The position numbers and the translations under genes were made by a program. Positions 50,241 to 59,069 of a DNA stretch of 64,000 nucleotides are shown here, piece by piece. The notes under the pieces are model-generated. The model saw only the letters and a program-made list of their open reading frames with translations, had not been told where the DNA came from and did no database searches. How positions within the stretch are numbered: the stretch's first letter is position 1; every line of letters begins with the position of its first letter. Source of the stretch: Streptomyces sulfonofaciens (GTDB taxonomy: Bacteria > Actinomycetota > Actinomycetes > Streptomycetales > Streptomycetaceae); assembly GCF_014656295.1 (NCBI RefSeq), contig NZ_BNCD01000012.1:124001-188000 (forward strand). Direction: 5' to 3'.

Positions 50241-52210
50241 CGCAGTGCCTCCTCGGCCACCAGCGGGTCGTTGGAGTACTCGGGCGGTGTGCCCGCCGTC
50301 TTCAGGGCCCTGGACAGCGGCAGCCGCTCCGCGGACTGGAGCGGCGCCGGGTCGGGCGGGGCCGCGTCGTGGTACTCGGGGTGGTGGTGCTGGTAGTCGA
50401 TCGCCGCCTGGACGATCGCGGGCTCACTGAAGCGGGGACCCCAGAACTGTGCCGTGATCGGCAGGCCCGCGTCCGTCGAGTCGTGTCCGACGGGGAACGA
50501 GACCATGGGCCAGGTGAGCGCGTTCGGGAGCTGGTAGTACGCCCGGTAGACCGGGAAGCCGCCGCCGGACCGCTTGCCTATCTGCGCGCCCAGGCTCATC
50601 ACGAGCATGAAGTCCACGCCCGCCTGGTCCAGCGCCGCCTGGTAGTTGGCCTGGAGGGCGCGTCTGCGCCGCTCGCCCTCGGCGCGGGTCGCGGCCGTGA
50701 CTCCGCCGCCGAAGCGGACGGCGGAGTCGAAGGACACCTCGGTGTCGCCGGGCCCCTTGCGGCCGTACTGCGCAAGGAGCGCGGCCGCCTGGTCGGCCGG
50801 CCGGGTCGCGGCGAAGTCCTGCACCGCCTGCCAGTACCGGATCTCGTAGCGGTTCGGGCTCAGCACGGCGGAGGACGGCGAGACGGGTGAGCCGTCGACG
50901 GTCGCCAGCACGTCCGTGCTGGCGAAGTACGGATCGTTCGCCGGCTTCGTCACGTCGAGGCCGTCGAACTCCTTCACGGTCGCGCCCAGGTCGGTGAGCT
51001 GTGCCCGCAACCGCTCGAAGGCCGCACGGTGGTCGTCGTCGTACAACTGCTGGGGCGGTGTGCCGACCTGGACGCCTGCCGAGGTGCGCATCCAGTCCGT
51101 CTGCGGGATGCCGATGGTGAGGCCGCTCAGGGGCCTGGGGCCGCCGCGCGGGGCGAGCGGCAGCGCGGGGAACGGATCGGGGGCCGACAGGGTGAGCGGG
51201 TCGTTCACCGGGTCGGGGCCGTGGATCACGGAGAGGACCAGCGCGGCGTCCCGCATGGAGCGGGCGATCGGCCCCAGCACGTCGTACCCCGGCGACAGCG
51301 GCATCAGGCCGGCCACGGAGGAGGTGCCGAGCGACGGCTTGATGCCGCTCGCGCCGTTGGCAGCGGACGGCATGATGATCGAACCGCCGGTCTCCTCGCC
51401 GATGCAGGCCGCGGCCAGCCGGGCGACGGGCGCGACACCGCTGCCCTGGCTCGAACCGCCCGGCACGTACGGCAGGCCCCAGGCGTTTCCCGCGAAGGTG
51501 CCGGTGATGGAACCGGAGAACGCCGAGCAGACGGTGTGCCCGAGGATCACGGCGCCCGCCTCGCGCAGCCGTGCGACCACGGTGGCGTCCCGCAGAGCGG
51601 TGTTGCCGTCGAAGGCGTGGCTGCCGTCCTTGGCTTCGAGGCCCCGTACGGCCACGGAGTCCTTGACGCCCATCGGGATGCCGAGGAGCGGTGGGAGCGC
51701 CTCCCGCGCGGAGCGCGAGTGGCGGGCCTTCGCGAACCGCTCGTCGGCCGCCGCGGCCGCCGCCAGCGCGCCGTCGCGGTCGATCCGGACGAAGGCGTTG
51801 TACAGGCCGTTGTCGCCGTAGGTCTCGAAGGCGCCGTTGTAGCGGTCGATGCGGTCCAGGTACGCGCGGGTGAGCTGGAGCGACGTGGTGCGTCCCGCGC
51901 GCAGCAGCGCGGCCAGCTCGATCACCTCGTAGTCGACGAGCCTGGCCCTCTTCCTGATGGAGCCCACTGTGGGCAGGGCCGCGTTGAACGCGGCTGCCGC
52001 GCCGCCCGGCGCGGTGTCGGCGGGTGCGGCGGTGGCGGGTGCCGCGGTGGTGGCGGCGACGGCGACGGCGCCGGTCACCGCGGCGGCGCCGCCGAGCACG
52101 GCGCGGCGGCTGAACCCGCGGGCGGTGTGTGCGACGGGGGAGGAGTCCGGGGTGGCGCCGCGGTGTGCCCGGTCTGGTCTCGGCAGGTCCGAAGGGCGTG
52201 TCTCTGGCAT
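50237..52210 (-). CDS. Tat-exported amidase (amidase signature family)
   Basis: 657 residues. Tat signal GFSRRAVLGGAAAVTGAVAVA (residues ~32-52). The Ser-cisSer-Lys triad is present: Lys183 (MGVKDS), cis-Ser254 (GGSSQGSG) and Ser277 (GEETGGSIIMPSA). A C-terminal region with a YWQAVQDFAATRP helical insert completes the fold. Hydrolyses amide or possibly lactam or ester bonds outside the membrane; substrate unknown. AAGGAG ribosome site. Downstream small ORF overlaps the stop; an MFS gene lies ~300 bp upstream on the same strand. Confidence 0.9.
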   Translation of the reverse strand: MPETRPSDLPRPDRAHRGATPDSSPVAHTARGFSRRAVLGGAAAVTGAVAVAATTAAPATAAPADTAPGGAAAAFNAALPTVGSIRKRARLVDYEVIELAALLRAGRTTSLQLTRAYLDRIDRYNGAFETYGDNGLYNAFVRIDRDGALAAAAAADERFAKARHSRSAREALPPLLGIPMGVKDSVAVRGLEAKDGSHAFDGNTALRDATVVARLREAGAVILGHTVCSAFSGSITGTFAGNAWGLPYVPGGSSQGSGVAPVARLAAACIGEETGGSIIMPSAANGASGIKPSLGTSSVAGLMPLSPGYDVLGPIARSMRDAALVLSVIHGPDPVNDPLTLSAPDPFPALPLAPRGGPRPLSGLTIGIPQTDWMRTSAGVQVGTPPQQLYDDDHRAAFERLRAQLTDLGATVKEFDGLDVTKPANDPYFASTDVLATVDGSPVSPSSAVLSPNRYEIRYWQAVQDFAATRPADQAAALLAQYGRKGPGDTEVSFDSAVRFGGGVTAATRAEGERRRRALQANYQAALDQAGVDFMLVMSLGAQIGKRSGGGFPVYRAYYQLPNALTWPMVSFPVGHDSTDAGLPITAQFWGPRFSEPAIVQAAIDYQHHHPEYHDAAPPDPAPLQSAERLPLSRALKTAGTPPEYSNDPLVAEEALR

Positions 52211-52293
52211 CGGAGCGTGCTCCTTGGGCGTGGTGGCCGGTGTGAGGGCGCGCTGGGGGACGCGAGAAGGGAACGAACGGAATGAACGGGAAG

Positions 52294-52308
52294 GGAACTG
52301 ATCGTTCC
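52294..52308. promoter_or_regulatory. GGAAC-N5-GTTCC inverted repeat upstream of the amidase
   Basis: Five-base perfect arms ~85 bp before the amidase start, in an A-rich stretch with further GAACGGAA half-site-like sequences. Confidence 0.35.
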
Positions 52309-52385
52309 GGCGAAATGATAAGACTGGCCATATTGCCGTCATGTTCCAGCCAGATGACGGGTCGTGACGCCTTGAACTGCCGGTT

Positions 52386-52434
52386 GCGGGTCGCGGGTCG
52401 CGGGTCGCGGGTCGCGGGTCGCGGGTCGCGGGTT
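52386..52434. repeat. Heptanucleotide tandem repeat GCGGGTC, 6 exact copies plus one variant
   Basis: Copies at 52386 + 7n; the seventh ends in T. Between the MFS stop and the amidase promoter. Noncoding. Confidence 0.95.
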
Positions 52435-52516
52435 GTGGGCCACCGGTTGCCCGGTCGCCCGGTGCCCTGTGGCCTTCTGGCCCCGTGACCCTGCGGATGC
52501 CCGACGGCGGGTCCGG

Positions 52517-53956
52517 CTACCCGGCGTTCCCGGACGGCTGCGCGGGCCGTTCCGCCACCGCCTCAAGGCCCCGGCCGGTGCTGCGCGGCCCGAGCAGGCC
52601 GATGTCCAGGCAGAGCAGCACGATCAGCGCCGCGGAGCCGGTGAACACGGCGGTCGGACCCGCGGAGTCCAGCACGCGGACGGCTGCGAACGGCAGTAGC
52701 GCCGAGGTGAGCCGGGAGAGGGAGTAGGCGATGCCGACCGCCGAGCTGCGCATCCCGGTGGGGAACACCTCGGTCTGGTAGGTGTGGAAGGCGTTGGAGA
52801 AGACGTTGCTGCACACCGTCAGCAGGAACCCGGCGGCGACGATGAGCCACGGCACACGGGCCGCGGCGAACACGATGCCGAACACCCCGATGCCCGCCGC
52901 GGAGACGATGATGAGCAGCTTGCGCTCGATGCGGTCGATCAGCGGCACGGCGAGCGCCGAGCCGATCGGGTAGCCGAGGAAGCTCAGCGCCGCGTACGTC
53001 AGCGACTCGGTCACCTCGTAGCCCTTGGACACCAGGACCACCGGCGCCAGCGAGCCGAAGCCGTAGTACGCCACCGTCTGCAGCACCTGGAAGATCCACA
53101 GCATCACGGTGCGGCGCCGGTAGGGAGCGCGGAACATCTCACCGAGCGGGACGCTCCGCCTGACCGGCGGGGCCGGTTCGGCCGCGGGTACGGGGGGCAG
53201 CCCGGCCGCGGAGCCGGCCCGCACCCGCTCCTCGATCCGGTCGACCACCGCCGCCGCCTCGTCACCGCGGCCCTGGGAGGCCAGCCACCGCGGTGACTCG
53301 GGCAGCCGGCCGCGGGCGGCCCAGATGAGGAACGCGCCGATGGCACCGAAGACCAGCAGCCACCGCCAGCCGGCCAGGCCGAGCAGCTCACGCGAGGCCG
53401 CCAGCCGTGCCCCCAGCAGGGCCGCGATCGGCACGCCCACGAAGCCCACCGTGTATGCCCAGGAGATGTAGCGCCCGCGCACCCGCCGCGGCAGGAACTC
53501 CGCCAGGTAGGTGTCGACCAGCACGAGTTCCGCGCCCAGCCCCAGCCCGGCCAGGAAGCGCAGGGCGAGGAGCACACCGAGGTCCGGCGCGAAAGCCGCG
53601 CCGAGCGAGAAGAGCGAGTACAGCCCCAGGTTGACCAGGAACATCCGGCGCCGGCCCAGCCGGTCGGCCGCCACCGACAGGACGTTGGCGCCCACGAACA
53701 TACCCAGGAACGCGGCGGCGATCACCATCGACTTCTGTGTTCCGCTCAGCGACCAGGCGTCCGTGAGCACCGCACCGAGCACCCCGCCGAGGAAGACCTC
53801 GTACAGGTCGAAGAACGCGCCGAGCCCGACGATCACGATGAGGCGCCGGTGCCATCGGGATACGGGCAACCGGTCGAGGCGGGCGGCGACGGAGGAGGAC
53901 GACGCGGTGGATGCTGATGCGGCGGACGCACCGGAGGCGTCGGATGCGGTGGACAC
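52517..53956 (-). CDS. MFS transporter (metabolite:H+ symporter/sugar-porter-like)
   Basis: 479 residues from a GTG behind AGGAAGG. After a Ser/Ala-rich N-terminus, 12 helices with the family motifs GLGAFFDLYEVFLGGVLGAVL (TM1), VLSVAADRLGRRRMF (loop 2-3), LGAELVLVDTYLAEFLPRRVRGRYI (TM4-5) and EVFPTGMRSSAVGIAYSLSR. The central loop (~225-270) is Pro/Arg-rich. The FDLYE motif in TM1 recalls the SP/MHS group. Substrate unknown. It may cooperate with the downstream amidase, but the two are 306 bp apart. Confidence 0.85.
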   Translation of the reverse strand: MSTASDASGASAASASTASSSSVAARLDRLPVSRWHRRLIVIVGLGAFFDLYEVFLGGVLGAVLTDAWSLSGTQKSMVIAAAFLGMFVGANVLSVAADRLGRRRMFLVNLGLYSLFSLGAAFAPDLGVLLALRFLAGLGLGAELVLVDTYLAEFLPRRVRGRYISWAYTVGFVGVPIAALLGARLAASRELLGLAGWRWLLVFGAIGAFLIWAARGRLPESPRWLASQGRGDEAAAVVDRIEERVRAGSAAGLPPVPAAEPAPPVRRSVPLGEMFRAPYRRRTVMLWIFQVLQTVAYYGFGSLAPVVLVSKGYEVTESLTYAALSFLGYPIGSALAVPLIDRIERKLLIIVSAAGIGVFGIVFAAARVPWLIVAAGFLLTVCSNVFSNAFHTYQTEVFPTGMRSSAVGIAYSLSRLTSALLPFAAVRVLDSAGPTAVFTGSAALIVLLCLDIGLLGPRSTGRGLEAVAERPAQPSGNAG

Positions 53957-54230
53957 GGGGGCCTTCCTGCTCGGGGCGTGCGCGCGGCACCGCCACGGCC
54001 GGTGGCCCGGCGGCGGTACGAAGCGGTGCGCGCCGTGCCCGAGCAGGGTGCCGTCGCGGGCACGGGAGTTCGTGCGGCGGTGCAGGGCACGGTACTCCGT
54101 GCGGGGGCGGCCCGGGAGGGCGGAGCCGGCGCCCCGATGCTCCGCCGGGACCCCGCGGGGCGGCCGGGGTCGGGGCACCCTCCCCTCGTACCGTCCCGCT
54201 CCCGGGGCGTCGTCCGCGGCCATCCTTCCG

Positions 54231-54286
54231 CCGACAGCCGACAGCCGACAGCCGACAGCCGACAGCCGACAGCCGACAGCCGACAG
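54231..54286. repeat. Heptanucleotide tandem repeat CCGACAG, 8 exact copies
   Basis: 56 bp, no mismatches, followed by a degenerate ninth unit. The 7-bp period excludes a coding origin. Confidence 0.95.
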
Positions 54287-54300
54287 CCGACCGAGACCGT

Positions 54301-54336
54301 GCGGGAGCGGGAGCGGGAGCGGGAGCGGGAGCGGGA
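54301..54336. repeat. Hexanucleotide tandem repeat GCGGGA, 6 copies
   Basis: Follows the heptamer array after 14 bp; last copy runs into GCCGGAGCC. On one strand it would read as Arg-Glu repeats, but no gene uses it. Confidence 0.9.
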
Positions 54337-54397
54337 GCCGGAGCCCGGAGCCGCGGCCCCGTGCCGGTGGCGCCGCACGTGCCGGTCGCGGCGCCCC

Positions 54398-54811
54398 TCA
54401 TCCCCAGAGCGCCCTGGCCAGTGCCGTACCCGCGAACGCGGCGCCCAGGCCCGCAAGCACGCTGCCCACGGCATTGGCCACGGCGAACAGGCGCGCCCCG
54501 TCCTCCGCGAGACGCAGGGTCTCGTACGAGAAGGTCGAATAGGTGGTGAGCGCACCGCACAGCCCGGTGCCGAGCAGCAACTGGACCTGGGAGGAGGCGG
54601 CGCCCTCGGTGACCGCGCCGGTGACCAGGCCGAGCACCAGGCAGCCGATGACGTTGACCGTGAAGGTGCCCCACGGGAAGACGGAGTCGTGCCGGGCCTG
54701 CACGGCACGGTCGGTGAGGTACCGGGCCGGCGCGCCGACCACCGCACCGGCGATCACCAGCAGCCAGTGCACGGACGCCTCCCCTCCCGGCCGGTCCCCG
54801 CGGGTCCCCAT
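54398..54811 (-). CDS. crcB: CrcB/Fluc fluoride channel subunit (second of pair)
   Basis: 137 residues, four membrane helices. Motifs ARYLTDRAVQ, FPWGTFTVNVIGCLVLGLVTG and GTGLCGALTTYSTFSYET are the Fluc signatures (Asn and Phe-box residues lining the pore, TxS/FSTFS sodium-site region). Exports F- as a dual-topology or heterodimeric channel. Lies 19 bp after the first subunit. Confidence 0.93.
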   Translation of the reverse strand: MGTRGDRPGGEASVHWLLVIAGAVVGAPARYLTDRAVQARHDSVFPWGTFTVNVIGCLVLGLVTGAVTEGAASSQVQLLLGTGLCGALTTYSTFSYETLRLAEDGARLFAVANAVGSVLAGLGAAFAGTALARALWG

Positions 54812-54830
54812 CCGGTGGCCGCGCCCCCGG

Positions 54831-55316
54831 TCACCGCGGCCCCCACCGCAGCGCGCGGCGGGTCGCGACGGCCGCGGCCCACACGGCCGTCAGGGCCGCG
54901 AGGAGTGTCAGCACCAGGTAGGTGAGGCCGAGACCGGGGCGCCCTCCGTCGGTGAGGCGTTCGACGTCCACGGCGTAGGTGGAGAAGGTGGTGAAGCCAC
55001 CGAGGACCCCCGTGCCCAGGAAGGGCCGGACCAGCGGGTGCGCCGCCCCGGCCTCGGCGACCACCACCATGAGGACGCCGATGAGTCCGCAGCCGGCGAC
55101 GTTGACCAGGAGTGTCGTCCACGGGAAGGCGCCGGGAGGGGTGGGCCACAGCAGACCTGTTCCGTAGCGGGCCGTGGAGCCCAGGACGCCGCCGAGCGCG
55201 ATCACCGCCACCACCGCCCCGTGGCCGCGGCGCAGCTCGCCCCGTTGGGCGGGCAGATGCAGATCGACGTCGGAATCAGTGGATTCGCCCCCGACGAGGG
55301 GTCGGGCCTTCGCCAT
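54831..55316 (-). CDS. crcB: CrcB/Fluc fluoride channel subunit (first of pair)
   Basis: 161 residues with an N-terminal ~30-residue extension (ESTDSDVDLHLPAQRGELRRG). The channel portion has GGVLGSTARYGTGLLWP, FPWTTLLVNVAGCGLIGVLM and FLGTGVLGGFTTFSTYAVD. Two adjacent, divergent-sequence crcB genes are the rule in Gram-positives, where the products form an antiparallel heterodimer. Divergent from a kinase gene. The start ATG is preceded by GTAGGAGAC. Confidence 0.92.
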   Translation of the reverse strand: MAKARPLVGGESTDSDVDLHLPAQRGELRRGHGAVVAVIALGGVLGSTARYGTGLLWPTPPGAFPWTTLLVNVAGCGLIGVLMVVVAEAGAAHPLVRPFLGTGVLGGFTTFSTYAVDVERLTDGGRPGLGLTYLVLTLLAALTAVWAAAVATRRALRWGPR

Positions 55317-55720
55317 GCGTGTCTCCTACTCGCCGGCACGGGGATGTATCAGATGCGTGTCGCAAGTAGGGACTGTCGGCGGCGTCGTCGCCGCGGTTCG
55401 GGTACGGCGAGCCCCACCGCCGTGCGGCGCCAGGGGCACCGCCTGGCTCGATACTACCTGCCGCCCCTGCTCCGGGACGGCGCGGAGACCGCGGCGGGCC
55501 GGGCCCCGCCGCGCGCGTGGGGGAGTCCATGGCCAGGACCGGCGCGCGGGACCGGCCGCGGGTCCGGGCGCCGAGCGCGCAACGGCCCGGCCCTCGCGCG
55601 CCGTGGCGGCGCCCGGGCCGGTCCCGAGCCGCAAGACCCCCGTCCACGGGCGCTCACGCTCCGCTCGCCACAGGAGTACGCTCCGTGCCGGTGCTGGGTC
55701 CGAGGGCTACGGGGTGACGC
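55317..55720. other. 404-bp divergent region between crcB and the kinase
   Basis: On the crcB side a stem CCTACT/AGTAGG could form in the leader and the 9-mer GACACGCAT occurs twice, once over the start codon; it does not match the fluoride riboswitch core. No gene seen. Confidence 0.45.
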
Positions 55721-57715
55721 GTGCTGGCAATGGCAGAAGGCGACAGGGTGGCCGACCGCTATCGCATGGAGGAACCCCTCGGCAGAGGCGGCATGGGCGA
55801 GGTCTGGCGGGCCTGCGACGAGTTGCTGGAGCGCTCGGTCGCCGTGAAGTTCGCCCGTCTGGAGGACGCCTTCGCCGCCGAACGCCTCAAGAAGGAAGCA
55901 CGCAACGCGGGCCGGCTGCACCACCCCAACATCGTGGGGGTCTTCGACTTCATCGAGGACGGGGCCACCTGCTGGATCGTCATGGAGTACGTGCCCGCAC
56001 CGAGCCTCGCCCGGGTGATGGTGGAGCGCGGTCCCCTCGCCCCCGACGAGGCGGGCGCGATCGGCTGCCAGGTCGCCGACGCCCTCGCCGCCTCCCACAT
56101 CGAGGGCGTGGTGCACGGCGACGTCACTCCGGAGAACGTCCTCGTCCGGGACGACGGAGTGGTGAAGCTGACCGATTTCGGCATATCCCGCGCCCTGTGG
56201 TCCGACCCCACCGTCGACGGCAGCCGCAGCATCGGTGTGCGCGGCAAGCCCCGCTACCTCCCGCCGGAGGTGGCGAACGGCCGGCTCGCCGACAAGATGT
56301 CCGACATGTTCGCACTGGGCGCGACCCTGTACGCGGCGGTGGAGGGCCGCTCGCCGTACGGGGACGCGGAGAACGCCATGGCCTATCTGGCCCTGGCCGT
56401 CCGGGGCGCGGTCCAGCAGCCGCGGCGCGCCGGCCGGCTCACGGAGCCGCTGCTCGCGCTGCTGGCGGCCGAGCCGCGCCGCCGCCCCGACGCCCCGAGG
56501 GCCAGGAAGCTGCTGAGCAGCGCGGCACCGATGCCCGCCAGCGTCCAGGAGCGCCTGCACGACGAGCGCGGTCCGCTGCCCCCCGAGCCTGCCGCGTCCC
56601 CCGAGTCCGTCGCGTCGCCCGAGCCTGCCGCGCCCCCCGAGTCCGTCGCGTCGCCCGAGCCTGCCGCGCCCCCCGTGCAGGGGTCGCGCCCCGCGGCGGG
56701 GGAGCGGCGCTCGGTCCGCGCCTTCCCACCCTCCGGCCGCCGCCGGCGGTCCTGGGCGGTCGGCGCAGCCTCGCTGGCGACGGCCGCCGCGGTGGTGGCC
56801 CTCGTCGTCCTCGGCCCGTGGGGCGCGGACGACGGCGATGCCGGAGCCGGGGGCCCGGCCGCCCCTGCGGGGGACGCCGGGGCCATGGGCGACGTTCGGG
56901 GTGCCGACCCCTGCGCCCTGCTCGACACCAAGTCCTTCACCGGATTCGGCGACCCGTACGTGGACACCGACTACGGCGAACCGGACCGCTGCGACATCCT
57001 CATCAACAAGGGGGACACCGACATCGCGGACGTACAGGTGAACTTCGCCTCCGACCAGGCGGAGCCCGACTCGCAGTCGAGCAGCGAGCGGATCGGCCGG
57101 ATCACCGTCGTCGAACTTCCCGGCGCGGACGGCGAGTGCGACAGGAATCTCCGGCTCGCCGACGGCAACCAGGTCTGGATCATGGCCAAACAACTCGACT
57201 CCCCCCGGATCGACCCGTGCGCACTCGCCCGGGCCGCCACCGACCACGCCGTCACCGTCCTCAACCGCGGTCCTGTGCCCCGTCGCCCCGCGCCCTTCCC
57301 CACCGGCTCCCTGGCCCTGCTGCACGCGTGCGACCTGCTGGATTCCGCGGCCCTGAGTGCCTTCCCCGGCGTCGGGGCGCAGAGCCAGGACCCCGACTTC
57401 GCGGACTGGGGGTGCACGTGGGAGGACAGGTCCTCGCGCACCGGAGTGCACCTGAAGTTCGACCGCGACGACGACCTCACGGACGACGGCGACCCCAAGA
57501 CGCTGGGCGGCCGGCAGGCGTACGTGGCACCGGAGTACGAGGGCCCGCACACCTGTGTCGTCATGTCGGTGCACCGCACCTACCTGGACACCGCGGGCGA
57601 CGACACCGTGGAGTACGTGTACCTGGAGACCTACGGTCCGCAGCCGGGCGAGAAGCTGTGCGACACGGCCGAGGCGCTGACGACCGCCGTGGTCAGGAAG
57701 TTGCAGAAGGCATGA
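55721..57715 (+). CDS. Receptor-type Ser/Thr protein kinase with tandem DUF3558-like sensor
   Basis: 664 residues. Kinase domain 14-265: glycine loop GRGGMGEVW (21-29), Lys43, Glu59, catalytic loop H132-G-D134-V-T-P-E-N139 (HGD instead of HRD), D152FG. A 12-residue Pro/Glu repeat (PEPAASPESVAS and variants, ~290-320) precedes one membrane helix (~344-365). The extracellular part has two similar units, each starting DPCALLD or HACDLLD with paired cysteines, resembling the DUF3558 lipoprotein fold. GTG start with GGGG six bases before; ATG at 55730 is an alternative. Ligand unknown. Confidence 0.9.
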   Translation: MLAMAEGDRVADRYRMEEPLGRGGMGEVWRACDELLERSVAVKFARLEDAFAAERLKKEARNAGRLHHPNIVGVFDFIEDGATCWIVMEYVPAPSLARVMVERGPLAPDEAGAIGCQVADALAASHIEGVVHGDVTPENVLVRDDGVVKLTDFGISRALWSDPTVDGSRSIGVRGKPRYLPPEVANGRLADKMSDMFALGATLYAAVEGRSPYGDAENAMAYLALAVRGAVQQPRRAGRLTEPLLALLAAEPRRRPDAPRARKLLSSAAPMPASVQERLHDERGPLPPEPAASPESVASPEPAAPPESVASPEPAAPPVQGSRPAAGERRSVRAFPPSGRRRRSWAVGAASLATAAAVVALVVLGPWGADDGDAGAGGPAAPAGDAGAMGDVRGADPCALLDTKSFTGFGDPYVDTDYGEPDRCDILINKGDTDIADVQVNFASDQAEPDSQSSSERIGRITVVELPGADGECDRNLRLADGNQVWIMAKQLDSPRIDPCALARAATDHAVTVLNRGPVPRRPAPFPTGSLALLHACDLLDSAALSAFPGVGAQSQDPDFADWGCTWEDRSSRTGVHLKFDRDDDLTDDGDPKTLGGRQAYVAPEYEGPHTCVVMSVHRTYLDTAGDDTVEYVYLETYGPQPGEKLCDTAEALTTAVVRKLQKA

Positions 57716-57785
57716 GCGCCGCCCGGCACCCCGGCCCCCGGCCGAACCCGCCGCCGGCGGCCCGCGCCGGGCACCCGGCGGCTGC

Positions 57786-58190
57786 GTCCTGCCCGCCTCC
57801 CACGCCAGCCTCGCCCGCGGCGTTGCCCCCTCCGCCCCCGGTACCGTCCTCGCGCTCTCCCCGTACGGCGGCATGGCCCCGGGGCCCGGAGAGGGACGCG
57901 AGGTCGTCTTCGGCCGCAACCGCCCCGACGTCCACGTCTGCCCGGGCGAGGACGACGCCCAGGTCAGCCGCGGGCAGGGCGCGCCGACGTACCGCGGCGG
58001 CCGGTGGTGGGTGACGACCACCGGGCGGCTGCCGATCCGCTGCCCGGGCGGTCGGCTGCTCTTCGGGGGAGAGGAACCGCTTCCCGCTCGGCACCGGCTA
58101 CACCCCGCTCTTCGTGCGCGGTTCGGGAGACCGCACCACCTGATGGAGGTGTACGTCTGCGATGCCGGGGGCGCGCGACCCGCACCGAGG
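57786..58190 (+). pseudogene. Broken FHA-domain-like gene
   Basis: Read across frames, the block VLALSPYGG, GREVVFGRNRPDVHVC, DDAQVSRGQG, YRGGRWWV, TGRLPIRCPGG, FPLGTGYTPLFVRGSGD and MEVYVCDAGGARPAPRHED follows the order of an FHA-type domain: Arg of the GR motif and the Ser of SxxH are visible, while SxxH reads SRGQ and the later Asn is Thr. The middle segment FPLGTG... lies in a different frame from the parts before and after, so at least two frameshifts are needed. Directly after the kinase gene, whose phospho-target reader it may have been. Confidence 0.6.
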
Positions 58191-58214
58191 CACGAGGACA
58201 TCGACAACATGTGC

Positions 58215-58543
58215 CTGGTGGCGGGGGCCCCGGCGACGGCGAGGGCGACGGACGGGGCCGCACCTTCGACTGCACCGTCCGGGACAACTGCTGCAAGACG
58301 CTGGAGGCATCCCGGACCCTGATGTTCGAGGACGTCCAGCACGCCACCGTCACCGCCAACACCTTCGCCGCCGCACCCGACCACGCCGTCGGCCTGGCCA
58401 TCGGTTCGACCGGCGCGCACGTCGACGGCAACGAGGTCGGCGAGGACATCGGCTACGAGGTAGGCATCGACGCCTCCTCCCGGCCCGGCTACCGGGGTCC
58501 GAACCGGGTGGCCCGCCCTGACGCGCACCGGTGGGCCGCCTGA
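58215..58543 (+). pseudogene. 3' fragment of a right-handed beta-helix protein
   Basis: About 85 residues, TFDCTVRDNCCKTLEAS, then DVQHATVTANTF, HAVGLAIGSTGAHVDGNEVG and IGYEVGIDASSRPGYRG. The spacing of the strands and GNxxG-like turns is that of parallel beta-helix (pectate-lyase-like) repeats. No start or preceding coils exist, so only the C-terminal coils remain; it ends in a stop within a tandem repeat. Confidence 0.55.
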
Positions 58544-58610
58544 CGCGCACCGGTGGGCCGCCGTGACCCGGACCGGGCCGTGGTGACCCGGACCGGTGGG
58601 CCGCCGTGAG
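58501..58610. repeat. Imperfect ~22-24-bp tandem repeat
   Basis: About four units of the form ACGCGCACCGGTGGGCCGCC / TGACCCGGACCGGTGGGCCG. The beta-helix remnant's stop codon lies in the first units. Confidence 0.75.
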
Positions 58611-58617
58611 CACGGCC

Positions 58618-58649
58618 CGGGCGGGCCCGCCTTCCCCCGGGCCCGCCCG
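58618..58649. terminator. Hairpin after the relic region
   Basis: CGGGCGGGCCC (58618-58628) pairs perfectly with GGGCCCGCCCG (58639-58649), 10-nt loop. Confidence 0.65.
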
Positions 58650-58839
58650 TCCCCTGCTCCGGGGCCCTGCCCGGCGGCCCCGCTCCCTGAAGCCCGCGGA
58701 AGACTCCCCGCGACCACCCCTGCGGGGAGTCCCCCACGCCTGTGCCCGTGCGGGAGAGCACCCCCCTCCTCCCGCCGCGGTGCGACCGTACGGCCCCGAG
58801 CGGGGCCGTCGCCGGGGCCGCGCTCCGTACCGTCGCCTC

Positions 58840-58869
58840 TTGACCCTCGTGGAAAGCGAGTTCTACGGT
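58840..58869 (+). promoter_or_regulatory. Promoter candidate of the dehydratase
   Basis: TTGACC (58840-58845), 18-bp spacer, TACGGT (58864-58869). Just downstream come CGAAATTCC and TTCGAAA, half-sites reminiscent of the CGAA-N-TTCG boxes of the xylose/arabinose repressor BxlR; this link is a guess. Confidence 0.4.
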
Positions 58870-59069
58870 TGCGGCGAAATTCCCGACACTGTTCGAAACT
58901 CCTTCTGTCGAGGGCCCGAGCCGCACCCCGGCACGGGAACCGGGTCCGGACGGCATCCGCGTCATCCGCGTCGTGCCCGGCCGGGCCGGCGGCGGCGCAC
59001 TGTGCACCGGGCAGGACCGGGTGGTGGACTGCGGATGGATCCGAGACGGAAGGCAGGGGCCGCGACAGC

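Larger units (their letters stand above)
52211..52516. other. 306-bp gap with operator-like site and heptamer repeat
   Basis: Amidase promoter region; contains a GGAAC/GTTCC inverted repeat and a 7-bp tandem repeat. Confidence 0.5.
53957..54397. other. 441-bp repeat-bearing gap
   Basis: Between the MFS start and the crcB stop; holds two tandem repeats and no credible gene. Confidence 0.6.
58544..59069. other. 526-bp gap upstream of the dehydratase
   Basis: Holds the tandem repeat tail, a terminator hairpin and a promoter candidate; no gene. Confidence 0.6.

Noticed and set aside
53978..54925. Plus-strand frame encoding ADSRQPT and RERERE repeats
   Set aside because: Arises from the 7-bp and 6-bp satellites and then runs antisense to the crcB gene.
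55317..55420. Possible fluoride riboswitch in the crcB leader
   Set aside because: A CCTACT/AGTAGG stem and a CTGAT element exist, but the conserved crcB-motif core (GGxGATGxxGxxCxCC followed by the pseudoknot loop) is absent.
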